Below, in pieces: positions 17,024 through 26,996 of a DNA stretch of 64,000 nucleotides. The DNA lies in NCBI RefSeq assembly GCF_002749975.1, contig NZ_PEIG01000001.1:558001-622000 (forward strand), given 5' to 3'. Origin of the DNA: Gloeocapsopsis sp. IPPAS B-1203 (GTDB lineage Bacteria > Cyanobacteriota > Cyanobacteriia > Cyanobacteriales > Chroococcidiopsidaceae). A program made the position numbers and the translations under genes. Position 1 is the first letter of the stretch; each line of letters starts with the position of its first letter. The notes under the pieces are model-generated. The model searched no databases, had not been told where the DNA came from, and saw only the letters and a program-made list of their open reading frames with translations.

Positions 17024-18376
17024 ATGAATTTTGAACAAGCGCTGGATGTAGCTAACGCAGCCGTGTTTGCCAAATTTGGCAGATACTTGACTGATGTGGA
17101 AACTATTATCGTGATGGGGGCTTGGCAGAACCAGACTTATGAGCAAATCGCTGATGCTGCAGGCTATTCGGTCAGCTACTTCACCCGTGATGCTGGACCA
17201 AAATTTTGGAAGTTTCTCAGCCAAGCACTAGGAGAACCCGTTAGTAAAACCAATTTTCAGGCAGCACTAGAACGGCAACGCAGCTTATCAACACGAGCCG
17301 AAATTCCGTCTAAAGATTTCGATTCTAATGACGATGTTTTAGAATTTCCTAGTGGACCAGTGCCACTTCATTCTCCTTTCTATATCGAGCGTTTTCCAAT
17401 TGAACAACGTGCCTATGCTCAAATCAGCAAGCCTGGGAGTCTAATCCGAATTAAGGCTCCTAAACAAATGGGGAAAACCTCATTAATGCATAGAATTCTA
17501 GCCCATGCTAAACCAGCAGGTTTGCGGACTGTACAGTTGAACTTGCAGCGGGCAGACAGCACTATTTTTACTTCTTTGGATAAATTTTTAAGGTGGTTGT
17601 GTGCTAATGTTAGCCGACAACTCGATCTAGAGCCGAAACTCGATGAGTATTGGGATGAGGATATCGGTAGTAAAGTTAGCTGTACGCTATATTTTCAAAG
17701 CTATGTACTGGCAAAAATTGATTCTCCTATTGTCTTAGCTTTGGATGATGTTAATCGGGTGTTTGAGTATCCAGAAATTTCTACTGACTTTCTGCCACTA
17801 TTGCGTTCTTGGTATGAAGATGCTGCAGAACTAGAGATTTGGCAAAAGCTGCGACTTGTTGTTGTTCATGCAACTGAGGCTTATATTCCACTAGATATTA
17901 ATCAATCACCTTTTAACGTTGGTCTACCAATTAAGTTACCTGAATTGAATGTAGAGCAAGTACAAGATTTAGCAATACGGCACAAATTAGATTGGGCTAA
18001 AGGTGAAGTAGGGAAACAAAATTTAGCTCCTTTACTTGCGATGGTAGGCGGACATCCTTATTTGATTCGGCTGGCACTCTATCATTTAGCACGTCTAGAA
18101 TCTCTAGAAGAACTTTTGCAAGCGTCTTATACAGTGTCAGGAATCTATAGCGATCATTTACGGCGACATTTAGCAAATTTGCAAGAACACCTTGAACTCG
18201 CAGCAGCATTAAAACGAGTGGTAGTCGCCCCTGAAGCTGTAACTTTGGAAGCGATCGCTGCTTATAAATTAGAAAGTATGGGTTTGGTTAAATTGGAGGG
18301 AAATCGGGCTATACCAAGTTGCAAATTATATCAACTGTATTTCCGCGAGCAATTAAGTCAAGCTAATGAGCACTGA
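17024..18376 (+). CDS. AAA-like ATPase (AAA_35) with N-terminal vMAP-type helix-turn-helix
   Basis: The ATG at 17024 is preferred over a GTG two codons upstream. The protein has 450 residues. Residues 1-85 form the helix-turn-helix-like region seen at the N-terminus of vWA-MoxR-associated proteins ([32 protein letters not shown]). A P-loop ATPase follows, with Walker [10 protein letters not shown] near 145-153 and Walker [13 protein letters not shown] near 240, then a helical lid and winged helix. It overlaps the next ATPase gene by 11 bp, so the two are translated together. In relatives such NTPases regulate multi-component signalling or conflict systems; the role here is inferred. Confidence 0.85.
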   Translation: MNFEQALDVANAAVFAKFGRYLTDVETIIVMGAWQNQTYEQIADAAGYSVSYFTRDAGPKFWKFLSQALGEPVSKTNFQAALERQRSLSTRAEIPSKDFDSNDDVLEFPSGPVPLHSPFYIERFPIEQRAYAQISKPGSLIRIKAPKQMGKTSLMHRILAHAKPAGLRTVQLNLQRADSTIFTSLDKFLRWLCANVSRQLDLEPKLDEYWDEDIGSKVSCTLYFQSYVLAKIDSPIVLALDDVNRVFEYPEISTDFLPLLRSWYEDAAELEIWQKLRLVVVHATEAYIPLDINQSPFNVGLPIKLPELNVEQVQDLAIRHKLDWAKGEVGKQNLAPLLAMVGGHPYLIRLALYHLARLESLEELLQASYTVSGIYSDHLRRHLANLQEHLELAAALKRVVVAPEAVTLEAIAAYKLESMGLVKLEGNRAIPSCKLYQLYFREQLSQANEH

Positions 18377-19895
18377 TGAATATCAAGTCGGTGGTAGTCT
18401 CAAAACAGATGCTTCAACTTATGTAGAGCGACAAGCTGATGTTGAACTTTATCACGCCTTGTTAAGAGGTGAGTTTTGTTACGTATTTAACTCGCGGCAA
18501 ATGGGCAAGTCAAGTTTGCGGTTGCGAACTCGATATCGGTTGCAAGCAGCAGGCTTTAGTTGTGCTTCGATTGATATGACTCGAATTGGCAGCGAAAATA
18601 TTACGCCAGCGCAGTGGTACAAAGGCATAGTCGTTGAATTACTACGAGGTTTTAATCTTCTTGGTGAAGTTAATTTAAAAGTCTGGTGGCAAGAACGCGA
18701 GGATTTATCACCGCTGCAGAGGTTGAGTCAATTTATTGAAGATATTCTCTTGGTTCGAGTGCAGAGCAAAATTTTTATTTTTATTGATGAAATTGATAGT
18801 GTCTTGGGATTAAGTTTTCTGACTGAAGATTTTTTTGCGCTGATTCGGTATTGCTATAACCAACGAGCAGAAAATCCAGAATATTATCGTCTTACTTGGG
18901 CATTATTTGGAGTAGCAACACCTGCCGATTTAATTACTGAGCGCAACCGTACTCCTTTCAATATTGGAAAAGCAGTCGAATTACATGGCTTTCAGCTTGC
19001 AGAAGTTCAACCATTAGCCGCAGGCTTGGAAGGAAAAGTCGCAAATCCAATGGCTGTTCTCAAAGAGATTTTAGCTTGGACTGGCGGACAACCATTTCTG
19101 ACGCAAAAGTTGTGTCAGCTTGTGGTACAGGAAAGGCACAGTGGGAGTACAGACTTACAAGAATTTAACAATCAGGCTGCTGATCGCTATCAATTGGATT
19201 ACCATTTACCCATTGTTAATTACCACCTAATCAATTTTTATTATCAATTTCCACCGTTAATCTTGGAAACACTCGTGCGATCGCACATCATTGAAAATTG
19301 GGAAGCGAATGATGAGCCAGAGCATTTAAGAACAATTCGCGATCGCCTACTGCGCAACGATCTCCGTGCCAGTTTACTCAGAATCTATCAGCAAATTCTT
19401 GCAGGTGTTGGGGTAGCCGCCGATGACTCGCGCGAACACATTGAATTACTACTATCAGGCTTAGTTGTCAAGCAGCAGGGACAATTACAAGTCAAAAACC
19501 GCATCTATCAAGAGGTGTTTGATCGCGCTTGGGTAGAAAAACAATTAACTCAATTGCGTCCTTATTCGCAAGCATTGCAAGCTTGGCTCGCCTCAGAACG
19601 CCGCGACACATCAAGATTATTACGCGGGCAAGCTTTACTCGAAGCTCAAGCATGGTTGCAAGATAAAAGCTTAAGTGAATTAGATTATCAATTTCTTACT
19701 GCTAGTCAAGAATGCGATCGCCGCGAAGTCGAAGCACAACTCAAAGCAGAACGAATTCAAGAAGTAGAAGCACGATTACTTCAAGAGCAAAAAGTCACTC
19801 GCCTCCAAAAGTTGTTTTTAGCTACTTTGTCTTTGATCTTGGCGATCGCCTTAAGTTTAGGAGTAACATTTGTCACCACTGTCAAGCATTGCTAA
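18366..19895 (+). CDS. AAA-like (AAA_35) ATPase with C-terminal membrane segment, truncated relative to family
   Basis: The 509-residue protein has Walker [10 protein letters not shown] near 40-48, Walker [13 protein letters not shown] near 140, and the family segment [13 protein letters not shown] long helical region (about 400-480) ends in one transmembrane helix ([20 protein letters not shown]), then stops after VKHC. Relatives usually continue past the helix into WD40 or other sensor domains. Frames after the stop carry what looks like the decayed linker, so the gene has probably lost its C-terminal part by frameshift. The ATPase core is intact. It overlaps the preceding ATPase gene. Confidence 0.85.
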   Translation: MSTDEYQVGGSLKTDASTYVERQADVELYHALLRGEFCYVFNSRQMGKSSLRLRTRYRLQAAGFSCASIDMTRIGSENITPAQWYKGIVVELLRGFNLLGEVNLKVWWQEREDLSPLQRLSQFIEDILLVRVQSKIFIFIDEIDSVLGLSFLTEDFFALIRYCYNQRAENPEYYRLTWALFGVATPADLITERNRTPFNIGKAVELHGFQLAEVQPLAAGLEGKVANPMAVLKEILAWTGGQPFLTQKLCQLVVQERHSGSTDLQEFNNQAADRYQLDYHLPIVNYHLINFYYQFPPLILETLVRSHIIENWEANDEPEHLRTIRDRLLRNDLRASLLRIYQQILAGVGVAADDSREHIELLLSGLVVKQQGQLQVKNRIYQEVFDRAWVEKQLTQLRPYSQALQAWLASERRDTSRLLRGQALLEAQAWLQDKSLSELDYQFLTASQECDRREVEAQLKAERIQEVEARLLQEQKVTRLQKLFLATLSLILAIALSLGVTFVTTVKHC

Positions 19896-20022
19896 GTAAA
19901 ATTAATGTAAATATTTTCATACAGATACTCAGATTGATTCGTTGCTGGCAGGTCTGGATTGTCATTTGGAGATTACAATGATCGCGATTCTCTCTCTTTC
20001 AAAGTCTCTAAACCAGCAGTAG
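19896..20022 (+). pseudogene. Decayed 3' remnant of the AAA-like gene
   Basis: The family linker after the transmembrane helix usually reads like a QALLSEI segment followed by a predicted helix with LDAL. Here one frame gives QALLSKIN and another gives DTQIDSLLAGLDCHLEI, both out of frame with the ATPase. This fits at least two frameshifts and loss of the downstream sensor domain. The call rests on remembered family pattern, not on an alignment. Confidence 0.4.
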
Positions 20023-20062
20023 TTACCTAAAGAAGGCGAGATAATTTAGAGCGTTTGTGATA

Positions 20063-20078
20063 ATTTATTTCAATAAAT
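20063..20078. promoter_or_regulatory. Possible iron-responsive (Fur-type) inverted repeat
   Basis: ATTTATT-TC-AATAAAT is a perfect 7-2-7 AT-rich inverted repeat 28 bp before the AraC-type gene of the iron locus. Its composition fits cyanobacterial Fur sites but does not match a strict consensus. Confidence 0.3.
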
Positions 20079-20105
20079 CCTCTACGCTCGCGATCGCCTC
20101 AAACT

Positions 20106-21095
20106 ATGACCCTCTTCCTCATAGAATCAGAATTTCACGGACAGACGATCTGCAACCCTGAAGCCGCTCAATCCGACACATTAGAGACACCGCTTATCGA
20201 CCCCAAGGGATATAGTAAAGGCTATCGGCGCTCCATTGATTTCTGTCCTGAACTGAATCTGCTAATTGATAACTTTACGTTGGAAGAGGATTTATTTTTT
20301 CAGGGATTGCTTTGGGAGCCTTATCTTCATCATCCTGGTATTTATGTAGAGTGCTGCTTTTATTTGGCGGGCAACAATGAAGTTGGGGCTGGAGAAAATT
20401 TCTTGGCAGCCTATCCTTATGCAGGAGAGGGAAGCCGCATTCACTGGCAAGGCGGGCAGCACTGTATGAAGTTTGATATACATATGGACTCTCGGCTCTT
20501 CCAGACGCTAGTCGGGCATCAACAAAACCAACTCCCCTTAGAGATGAGACGAGTGCTTGAGGGCAAAAGCGAGCAATACTACTTCCAACATGGTGGTAAA
20601 ACAACCTCGGCGATGCAGACAGTGTTGTATCAAATTTTGCACTGTCCTTATCAGGGAGTGTCTCGCAGGTTGTATTTAGAAGCGAAGGCATTTGAGTTAA
20701 TGGCGTTGCGCTTAGAGCAGATAGCGAGTACTTCTGAAGCACATTCTCTGATTCGCTTGAATAACGCTCAACTGGATCGCCTTTACCATGCTAAAGAGAT
20801 ATTGTGCGATCGCTTAGATAATCCACCGTCTCTACTAGAGCTAGCAAGAGAAGTTGGCATCAATCATAACAAGCTGAAGCAGGGTTTTCGGCAAGTTTTC
20901 GGGACAACTTTATTTGGCTATTTGCATGACTGTCGGATGGAAAAAGCGCGTTGTCTACTTTACCAAGGTAGGCTAACGGTGGCATCTGTAGCTAATGAGG
21001 TTGGCTATGCCAATGCGGCTAAGTTTGCCAGCGCGTTTAAACGCAAATTTGGCATTACACCGAGTGCGTGTCGGCGGGGTGAAAAGACTGACTAG
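20106..21095 (+). CDS. AraC family transcriptional regulator (PchR-like)
   Basis: The 329-residue regulator has a divergent N-terminal ligand domain and a C-terminal pair of AraC helix-turn-helix motifs at about 225-325 (PPSLLELAREVGINHNKLKQ, then VASVANEVGYANAAKFASAF). PchR-like AraC proteins beside TonB receptor genes usually activate siderophore uptake when the ferri-siderophore is present. The TonB receptor and binding-protein genes downstream support that role here. A short inverted repeat that may bind Fur lies just upstream. The hicBA locus now separates it from its likely targets. Confidence 0.88.
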   Translation: MTLFLIESEFHGQTICNPEAAQSDTLETPLIDPKGYSKGYRRSIDFCPELNLLIDNFTLEEDLFFQGLLWEPYLHHPGIYVECCFYLAGNNEVGAGENFLAAYPYAGEGSRIHWQGGQHCMKFDIHMDSRLFQTLVGHQQNQLPLEMRRVLEGKSEQYYFQHGGKTTSAMQTVLYQILHCPYQGVSRRLYLEAKAFELMALRLEQIASTSEAHSLIRLNNAQLDRLYHAKEILCDRLDNPPSLLELAREVGINHNKLKQGFRQVFGTTLFGYLHDCRMEKARCLLYQGRLTVASVANEVGYANAAKFASAFKRKFGITPSACRRGEKTD

Positions 21096-21327
21096 TTTAC
21101 CCATGCTTCAGGTTCTATTTGCAAGTAGTTATACAGAGTACTCGTTTCTAGGAAGTTGTTATGGAAAGCGATCCGTACTGACATATGGATTAATTCAAGA
21201 TTCTGTTGCGCTATTTCCGGTACAACTGCTGGATAAATTCGATTCAAAACATGAAGTCGTTTGCTAACGCTAGGATATGAGTTATGAATTGGCTAAATTC
21301 TTCAACTAAGTGAGGTGAGGATTGACG

Positions 21328-21549
21328 ATGATGAGTGCTTCTAGGCGAGAATTTTATGTTGTTATTGAGCGAGATGAAGACGGGATCTACGTAGGAGAAG
21401 TACCGCAACTTCCAGCTTGTTATAGCCAAGGAGAGACAATTGATGAACTCATGACCAATATCAAAGAAGCAATTGAACTGTGCCTAGAAGATTTAGCAAC
21501 AGATGAAAAATTACCCGAGTTTGTTGGGATTCAGAAGGTCGCAATTTAA
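21328..21549 (+). CDS. hicB: HicB family antitoxin
   Basis: The ATG at 21328 is chosen because GAGGTGAGG lies about 7 bp upstream; a TTG at 21322 is possible. The 73-residue protein is a HicB partial RNase-H fold: FYVVIERDEDGIYVGEVPQL, then ACYSQGETIDELMTNIKEAI and a short C-terminus. It would bind and neutralise HicA. Its stop codon overlaps the start of hicA (TAATG), the usual coupled arrangement, although hicB first is the less common order. Its toxin is broken, so it is an orphan antitoxin here. Confidence 0.85.
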   Translation: MMSASRREFYVVIERDEDGIYVGEVPQLPACYSQGETIDELMTNIKEAIELCLEDLATDEKLPEFVGIQKVAI

Positions 21550-21776
21550 TGCCTAAACTGCCTACTCTTACTGCTGCGCAAGTTATTACTGCTTTGAAAA
21601 AAGTGGGCTTTAACATTGTTAGGTAAAGAGGTAGTCAAGCGCGAATAAAGCATGAAGACGGACGAGTTGTAACAGTTCCTGTTCACACTGACAAGACAAT
21701 TGGTAGGGGTTTACTCCGCAAGATCCTGCGAGATGCCAATTTGACTAGAGAAGAGTTTCTAGCATTACTCGACTAA
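21549..21776 (+). pseudogene. hicA: HicA family mRNA interferase toxin, nonsense-disrupted
   Basis: The reading frame from ATG 21549 gives MPKLPTLTAAQVITALKKVG and then a TAA at 21624-21626, codon 26. Beyond it the same frame continues as RGSQARIKHEDGRVVTVPVH and runs to a proper stop, giving a normal HicA length of about 75 codons. Family members read RQRGSH here, so the stop replaces a CAA Gln codon. The catalytic His of GSH is also changed to Gln. With both changes the toxin should be dead. No frameshift is present. Confidence 0.88.
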
Positions 21777-21950
21777 AGCAGAAAACCTGATTTGTCTGCT
21801 TGGAGTCAAAAATGGTCTGCTTGGAGTAGATTTAATGCTGGAAATCCCTTAAATTCCTCATACAGTTCTTTTGCAAGTTTCTTTCAATAAAACCTTTGCA
21901 GAGCCATTGGTGGTGCATAGAGGTTTTGCTTGCAGTCTGTGTGAGGAGTT

Positions 21951-24602
21951 ATGATTCAGCAGTTACCAAGTTTTTTGTGGATCGCAATTCAACTGTCGGG
22001 CTATTTTACAGGAATATATATCCTCTTTATTTCACCTGTTCGGGCAGAAGACCGCAGGCAGATTACCGAAACGTTCCCAGATCAAAACTCGGTTTTTCTT
22101 CATTTTCCTAATCCCACTTTACTGCCAATTCTAAGTCCAGATAACCTGCCACAGGTTTCTACTCAAGCTACCAATTTGCTAAAGCAAGACGCTAACAATC
22201 GCGTCAGAGTAACTGCTGTCCGTCTCAATTCCACGGCTGCGGGATTAGAAGCAATTTTAGAAACGGAGCAGGGGCAACTCGAAACCCCAACAACTACTGT
22301 GGTGGGTAATGCGTTAATTGCTGAGATTTCTAATGCAGTGCTGGCGCTCAAGAGCGAGAATGAATTTCGCACGGACAACCCAATAGCAGGAATTACTTCA
22401 GTTGCTGTAACTCAAGCAGATGCTACCCGTATCCGCGTCACAGTCGTCGGAGAAACTGGAGTACCCTTTGTAGAAGTGGTTCCGAACGACGCGGGTTTAG
22501 CCTTAAATATAGCACCCGCAAGCGAAGAGGTAGAGGAAATTGAAATAGTCGTCACCGCCACCCGAACTGAAGAAGAAATACAAGACGTACCGCGCTCAAT
22601 TACCATAATTCCCCGCGAGCAAATCGAGCAGCAGTCCGTGCTGACCAATGACCTACCTTCGATTCTGGCAAATACAGTTCCTGGATTAAGCCCCCCCAAC
22701 CAAAATCTCACAAATCGTCAAACTTTAAGAGGTCGCGAACCTGTTGTTTTAATTGACGGCGTTCCTCAAAATACCAACCGACCCTACGAGGCGATTCGAC
22801 GACTGGACACCTCAGCAGTTGAACGCATTGAGGTCGTGCGAGGACCTTCGGCAATTTATGGTGACGGCGGAACGGGTGGTGTTATCAATATCATTACTCG
22901 TCAGCCCAGCTTAGAGGAGGCAACGGTTAACAGCGAAATCGGTGTGTCTGCATCCTTGGGCGAACTCGAAGGTGAGAGTTTTGGCAATAGCCAGAGGTTT
23001 TCCCTCTCGGGTACAGAAAGGAATGTTGACTACGTGATTAGCCTATCGCACGTAAACACGGGTTTGTTTTATGACGCTGAAGGCGATTTGATCCCTGCTT
23101 TCGGTGCGGAATCGATCGCCGATACAGAAACGTTTAACGTACTAGGTAAGCTCGGTGTAAACCTTGATAACGAGCAGCAACGTTTGCAATTTACCTTAAA
23201 TCACTTTCGTGATTCTAGGAATACTGCTATTTTCTCCGACCCCGCTGTTGACGAATTTCCAGGTCAACCAAAGGCCCGTGCGCTGGATGTTGGCGAATTA
23301 GACTTTATCGATGCTCAAAATCCGGTTAATCTCAATACGGTTCTCAATTTCGACTACACGCATAGAAACCTCTGGGGCAGTCAGCTGCAAGCACAACTGT
23401 ATTATCGGGACTTGAATAATTTCGGTCGTCCTGTAGATACTCGAGATATCCCAGCGCTGAGTGCGATTACTCGCTACGTGATCCGCGGCGAAACCTGGGG
23501 CGGGCGCTTGCAAGTTGATACTCCCTTATTTCAAACTGCTAATCTTCTGTGGGGAGTTGACTACAAAAATGAAGATATTGTCACGAGTTTTGAGGTTTTC
23601 GATCCGCTAGAGTTTGACACTAGTAATAGTAGAGTCTTGCGTAGAATTGACGAAATTAATGATTCTGCTCCCTATACTCTAGAAAGCGTTGGGTTATTTG
23701 CTCAGGCAAGGTGGGACATTAGCGATCGCCTAGCGTTGAGTGGCGGACTGCGTTACGAAACGGGCAATGTAATTATCGACGATTACACCACCTTCGACCA
23801 AACGGTAGCAATTGCAGGAGGAGAACGGGACTTTAGCGACACCGTATTTAATGCAGGTATTGTCTATGACATTACCAATGCCATCAGTCTGTATGCTAAC
23901 TTTGCCCAAGGCTTCTCAATTCCTAGTGTTAGCCGTGCCCTTTCGGTTCCCCCACCCGACTTTACAATCAAAGACGGTTTAGGGGCGATCGCACCGCAGA
24001 AAGTCGATAACTACGAACTTGGCATCCGCGGCATCTGGGGAAACGTTCAAGCTTCTGTCGCCGGATTTTACAACACTTCTGAAGAAGGTGTCGGTCTCAC
24101 ATTTGACGAGACGGCTGGCACGTTTCGTATCCAGCGCGAACCCACGCGAATTTTTGGTGTTGAGGCAACATTAGATTGGCAGCCAGGAGCCGGTTGGCAA
24201 CTTGGAGGAACTTTTGCTTGGCAAGAAGGAAACTTTTCTCCTCAAGGAACGAATGACTTTTTCCCGCTCGATAGCTTTTCGATTTCGCCGATCAAAGCAA
24301 CGCTTTACCTCGAACATCAAACCACCCCAATTTGGCGCAATCGCCTGCAAACAATATTTATTGGTTCGCGCGATCGCGCGTTTGAGCAAGGCACCGATCC
24401 TGTTGCAATTGAGAGTTACTTTGTCGTGGACTACATCACAAGCCTTCGTCTAGGTACTGGAACGCTATCACTGGGTATTGAAAATTTGTTTGACAATCAA
24501 TACATTCCCGCCGATGCGCAATTGAATGGCGGTTTCGGTAACTCGTTTAGGATAGCGGCACCAGGGAGAAGAATTAGCGTTCGATACGGTTTTGACTGGT
24601 AA
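21951..24602 (+). CDS. TonB-dependent siderophore receptor with N-terminal AMIN domain
   Basis: This outer-membrane transporter takes up ferric siderophores. It has 883 residues. A signal sequence (about 1-28) is followed by an AMIN domain (about 75-195, NRVRVTAVRLNSTAAGLEAI), a layout typical of cyanobacterial receptors. The plug domain then starts (VTATRTEEEIQDVPRSITII, then LRGREPVVLIDGVPQ and GPSAIYGDGGTGGVINIITR), and a 22-strand barrel ends in VRYGFDW with a terminal aromatic. AMIN domains bind peptidoglycan or envelope partners. The binding lipoprotein follows 47 bp downstream. TonB-ExbBD are not in the window. Confidence 0.94.
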   Translation: MIQQLPSFLWIAIQLSGYFTGIYILFISPVRAEDRRQITETFPDQNSVFLHFPNPTLLPILSPDNLPQVSTQATNLLKQDANNRVRVTAVRLNSTAAGLEAILETEQGQLETPTTTVVGNALIAEISNAVLALKSENEFRTDNPIAGITSVAVTQADATRIRVTVVGETGVPFVEVVPNDAGLALNIAPASEEVEEIEIVVTATRTEEEIQDVPRSITIIPREQIEQQSVLTNDLPSILANTVPGLSPPNQNLTNRQTLRGREPVVLIDGVPQNTNRPYEAIRRLDTSAVERIEVVRGPSAIYGDGGTGGVINIITRQPSLEEATVNSEIGVSASLGELEGESFGNSQRFSLSGTERNVDYVISLSHVNTGLFYDAEGDLIPAFGAESIADTETFNVLGKLGVNLDNEQQRLQFTLNHFRDSRNTAIFSDPAVDEFPGQPKARALDVGELDFIDAQNPVNLNTVLNFDYTHRNLWGSQLQAQLYYRDLNNFGRPVDTRDIPALSAITRYVIRGETWGGRLQVDTPLFQTANLLWGVDYKNEDIVTSFEVFDPLEFDTSNSRVLRRIDEINDSAPYTLESVGLFAQARWDISDRLALSGGLRYETGNVIIDDYTTFDQTVAIAGGERDFSDTVFNAGIVYDITNAISLYANFAQGFSIPSVSRALSVPPPDFTIKDGLGAIAPQKVDNYELGIRGIWGNVQASVAGFYNTSEEGVGLTFDETAGTFRIQREPTRIFGVEATLDWQPGAGWQLGGTFAWQEGNFSPQGTNDFFPLDSFSISPIKATLYLEHQTTPIWRNRLQTIFIGSRDRAFEQGTDPVAIESYFVVDYITSLRLGTGTLSLGIENLFDNQYIPADAQLNGGFGNSFRIAAPGRRISVRYGFDW

Positions 24603-24649
24603 CTTGACTCGCATTCAAGGGTTGTTGTGTCAAAACGTCAAAGGTCAAT

Positions 24650-25705
24650 ATGCGTCCCATCCAACGATTGTTGATAATTATCTTAGTTACTGTCATCTCA
24701 GCTTGCGGTCACACTACCTCTCAACGCGAACCTGAGACGGCTGTGCCTAACTCGCCAACCTCCGACTGTCAAGTCATCCGACACGAACTCGGCGAAACTC
24801 GTATTTGTGGAACGCCTCACAGCGCGATCGCCCTCGATCCCCATGTCCTCGATCTTATGCTGTCGCTTGGTATCCAACCTGTCGGTTATGCTGAGGTCAG
24901 CGAACACTTGCTCGGTTCGCCTAAATTGGGCGAACCGATGGTGCAAATTAAGTACCTCGGCAATCGCGTCACGAGCAATCCAACGCACATTGGTACGCGG
25001 GAAAGCCCTTCACTGGAAGCAATTGTTCGACTCAATCCTGAGCTAATTCTCAAGGAATGGCCTGATACGCCACTTTATACCAACCTCACCAAGATTGCCC
25101 CCACATTAATTGTTAGAAATAGTTCCGCTGATTATCAATGGCAACAAGGTCTTTTGACATTAGCTCAAGTCTTCAACCGCGAACAACAAGCTAAACAAGT
25201 TATCGACGAATACGAGCAATCAATTGCTCAAGCAAAAGCCGAACTCGATTTGGTCGCGAATAACTCAAACGTTTTATTACTCGCTATGGGAGGAGTAGAC
25301 AAAATAGCGATAGATACTGAGGAGACATTCGTCAAAACGCTGCTCAAAGAGCTTGGCTTTCAACTAACAACACCCAAACAGTTACAAGGACGAGAGGGAC
25401 GGATTGATATTTCACTCGAAATCGTTCCGCAACTTGATGCTGATATGCTTTTCGTTTCAGCTGGCTGGGATAGCACGGTAGAGGATATTCAAAACTTGTG
25501 GAGGCAACACCCAATTTTGCGATCGCATCCTGCTGCGCGAGCCAGACGAGTCTACGTCATCGACGGTCAATTAAGTCGAATTCGCGGTCCGATTGCGTCT
25601 GAGTTAATGCTCGCAGAAATTCGCAAGCTACTGTTGCCATTAGGCTCCTCAAATCAACTCACACCAGAAAATTCAGATCCTGTTTCTCAGGTAAATCCGA
25701 ATTGA
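24650..25705 (+). CDS. Iron-siderophore ABC transporter substrate-binding lipoprotein (FecB/FhuD family)
   Basis: The 351-residue protein has a lipoprotein signal ending LVTVISACGH with Cys near residue 20. The class III binding-protein fold follows: SAIALDPHVLDLMLSLGIQP, then SLEAIVRLNPELILKEW and a C-terminal lobe with ADMLFVSAG and DGQLSRIRGPI. It should receive ferri-siderophore after the TonB receptor and pass it to an ABC permease, which is not encoded in the window. It sits between the receptor and the sucrase/ferredoxin-like gene, all on the plus strand. Confidence 0.92.
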   Translation: MRPIQRLLIIILVTVISACGHTTSQREPETAVPNSPTSDCQVIRHELGETRICGTPHSAIALDPHVLDLMLSLGIQPVGYAEVSEHLLGSPKLGEPMVQIKYLGNRVTSNPTHIGTRESPSLEAIVRLNPELILKEWPDTPLYTNLTKIAPTLIVRNSSADYQWQQGLLTLAQVFNREQQAKQVIDEYEQSIAQAKAELDLVANNSNVLLLAMGGVDKIAIDTEETFVKTLLKELGFQLTTPKQLQGREGRIDISLEIVPQLDADMLFVSAGWDSTVEDIQNLWRQHPILRSHPAARARRVYVIDGQLSRIRGPIASELMLAEIRKLLLPLGSSNQLTPENSDPVSQVNPN

Positions 25706-25798
25706 GATCGAGAGTAGGAATGTATCTTAGGTCAGTTATCTATTTCAACTAAAGAATTTGCGTTTCTGCTCAACTGTCTATCACATACAGGTTCAGCA

Positions 25799-26800
25799 AT
25801 GACTAATCGTACCTTAGCGAACTGCCGTTTCTGTTCAGTTGTCTCCAGAACTAACGGCGAAGACCCCATTGGCACCGCTGAAAATTTTGACCAGTGACTT
25901 TTCGTCGAAATCGCTCAACCCTGGACTGGCGAAGTTATGGATAACAATCCAATCGTCGTGCAAATTAAGAACGCAAGCAGGGCATTAATGCAACAAGGAG
26001 TTAAGTTAGAATTCTTAACAATTGCTCCTGACCGCGACTACTCTCAACCCAGTATGGCTCGCATACTTCACTATAGCCGCCCTGTGGGACTATTTGCGAA
26101 GTTTCACAAGCAAGAGTTTCTCGTACCCAACGCGGAGATTTCCTCCTTAATAACAGCGTTACTGAGCAACCCTGATGAGTTATTGCACTTCAACTCATAT
26201 CAGCAACAAACGCATCATATCCGCGAATTTTTCGTCTGCACTCACGGCGATGTTGATATTGCCTGCGCTCGGTTTGGCTATGCTATCTACAAGACATTAC
26301 GCTCTGAGTATGGTGCAAACTCCACAGGGCAGCTACGCGCGTGGCGATGTTCGCATTTTGGCGGTCACAAATTTGCCCCAACGCTGATTGATTTTCCTGA
26401 AGGACGATACTGGGGGCATCTAGAGCCAGAAATACTCGCTCTACTGGTGCATCGTATCGGTTCCGTAACAAACTTAGAGCGCTTTTATCGCGGTTGGGCG
26501 GGACTCGGTATGTACGAACAAATTGCCGAGCGAGCGATTTGGATGCAACAGGGTTGGGACTGGCTCAACTACCATAAAGTTGGTCAAACGTTAGTACGAG
26601 ATGAAACTCATGGTCAGTGGAATGCTGATTGGGCGGAAGTCCGAATTGATTTTGTTGCTTTTGATGGGAGTGTCTCTGGAGCGTATGAAGCACGCGTTGA
26701 GGTGAGTGGTGAGGTGATGACAATGGGACACTCAGGGGACGAACAATCAATCGGTGCAGTTAAGCAATACCGAGTCAGCCGTTTGGTTCGAGTAGTGTAA
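25799..26800 (+). pseudogene. Sucrase/ferredoxin-like protein with in-frame TGA
   Basis: The frame from ATG 25799 reads NCRFCSVVSRTNGEDPIG and NFDQ, then TGA at 25895-25897 where the family has Trp (a WLFVE-type strand), then continues uninterrupted for 300 codons. The C-terminal part holds a thioredoxin-like ferredoxin domain (FFVCTHGDVDIACARFGYAI, then CSHFGGHKFAPTLIDFP and GRYWGHL). These proteins are often beside cyanobacterial siderophore-uptake genes and may act as reductases, which is inference. A start at 25937 would give 287 residues but lose the N-terminal Cys pair. It is a nonsense mutation, or less likely a sequencing error. Confidence 0.82.
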
Positions 26801-26996
26801 TGTTTTCCTTGTGAAAAGCAGAAGACCGCGATTATGTAAACTTTGATTGTGTTTTTTAGCAAGATGATCTGTTGACGTACAGTTGTAATTAAGCAGGCAA
26901 TCATCTCAGTTATCGGATTGTGACACCTTACTACTTCACGAGACAAATGCAGCAGATGAAATAGCAGTCGTGACTCAGCGCTGAGCTTTTGTAGTT

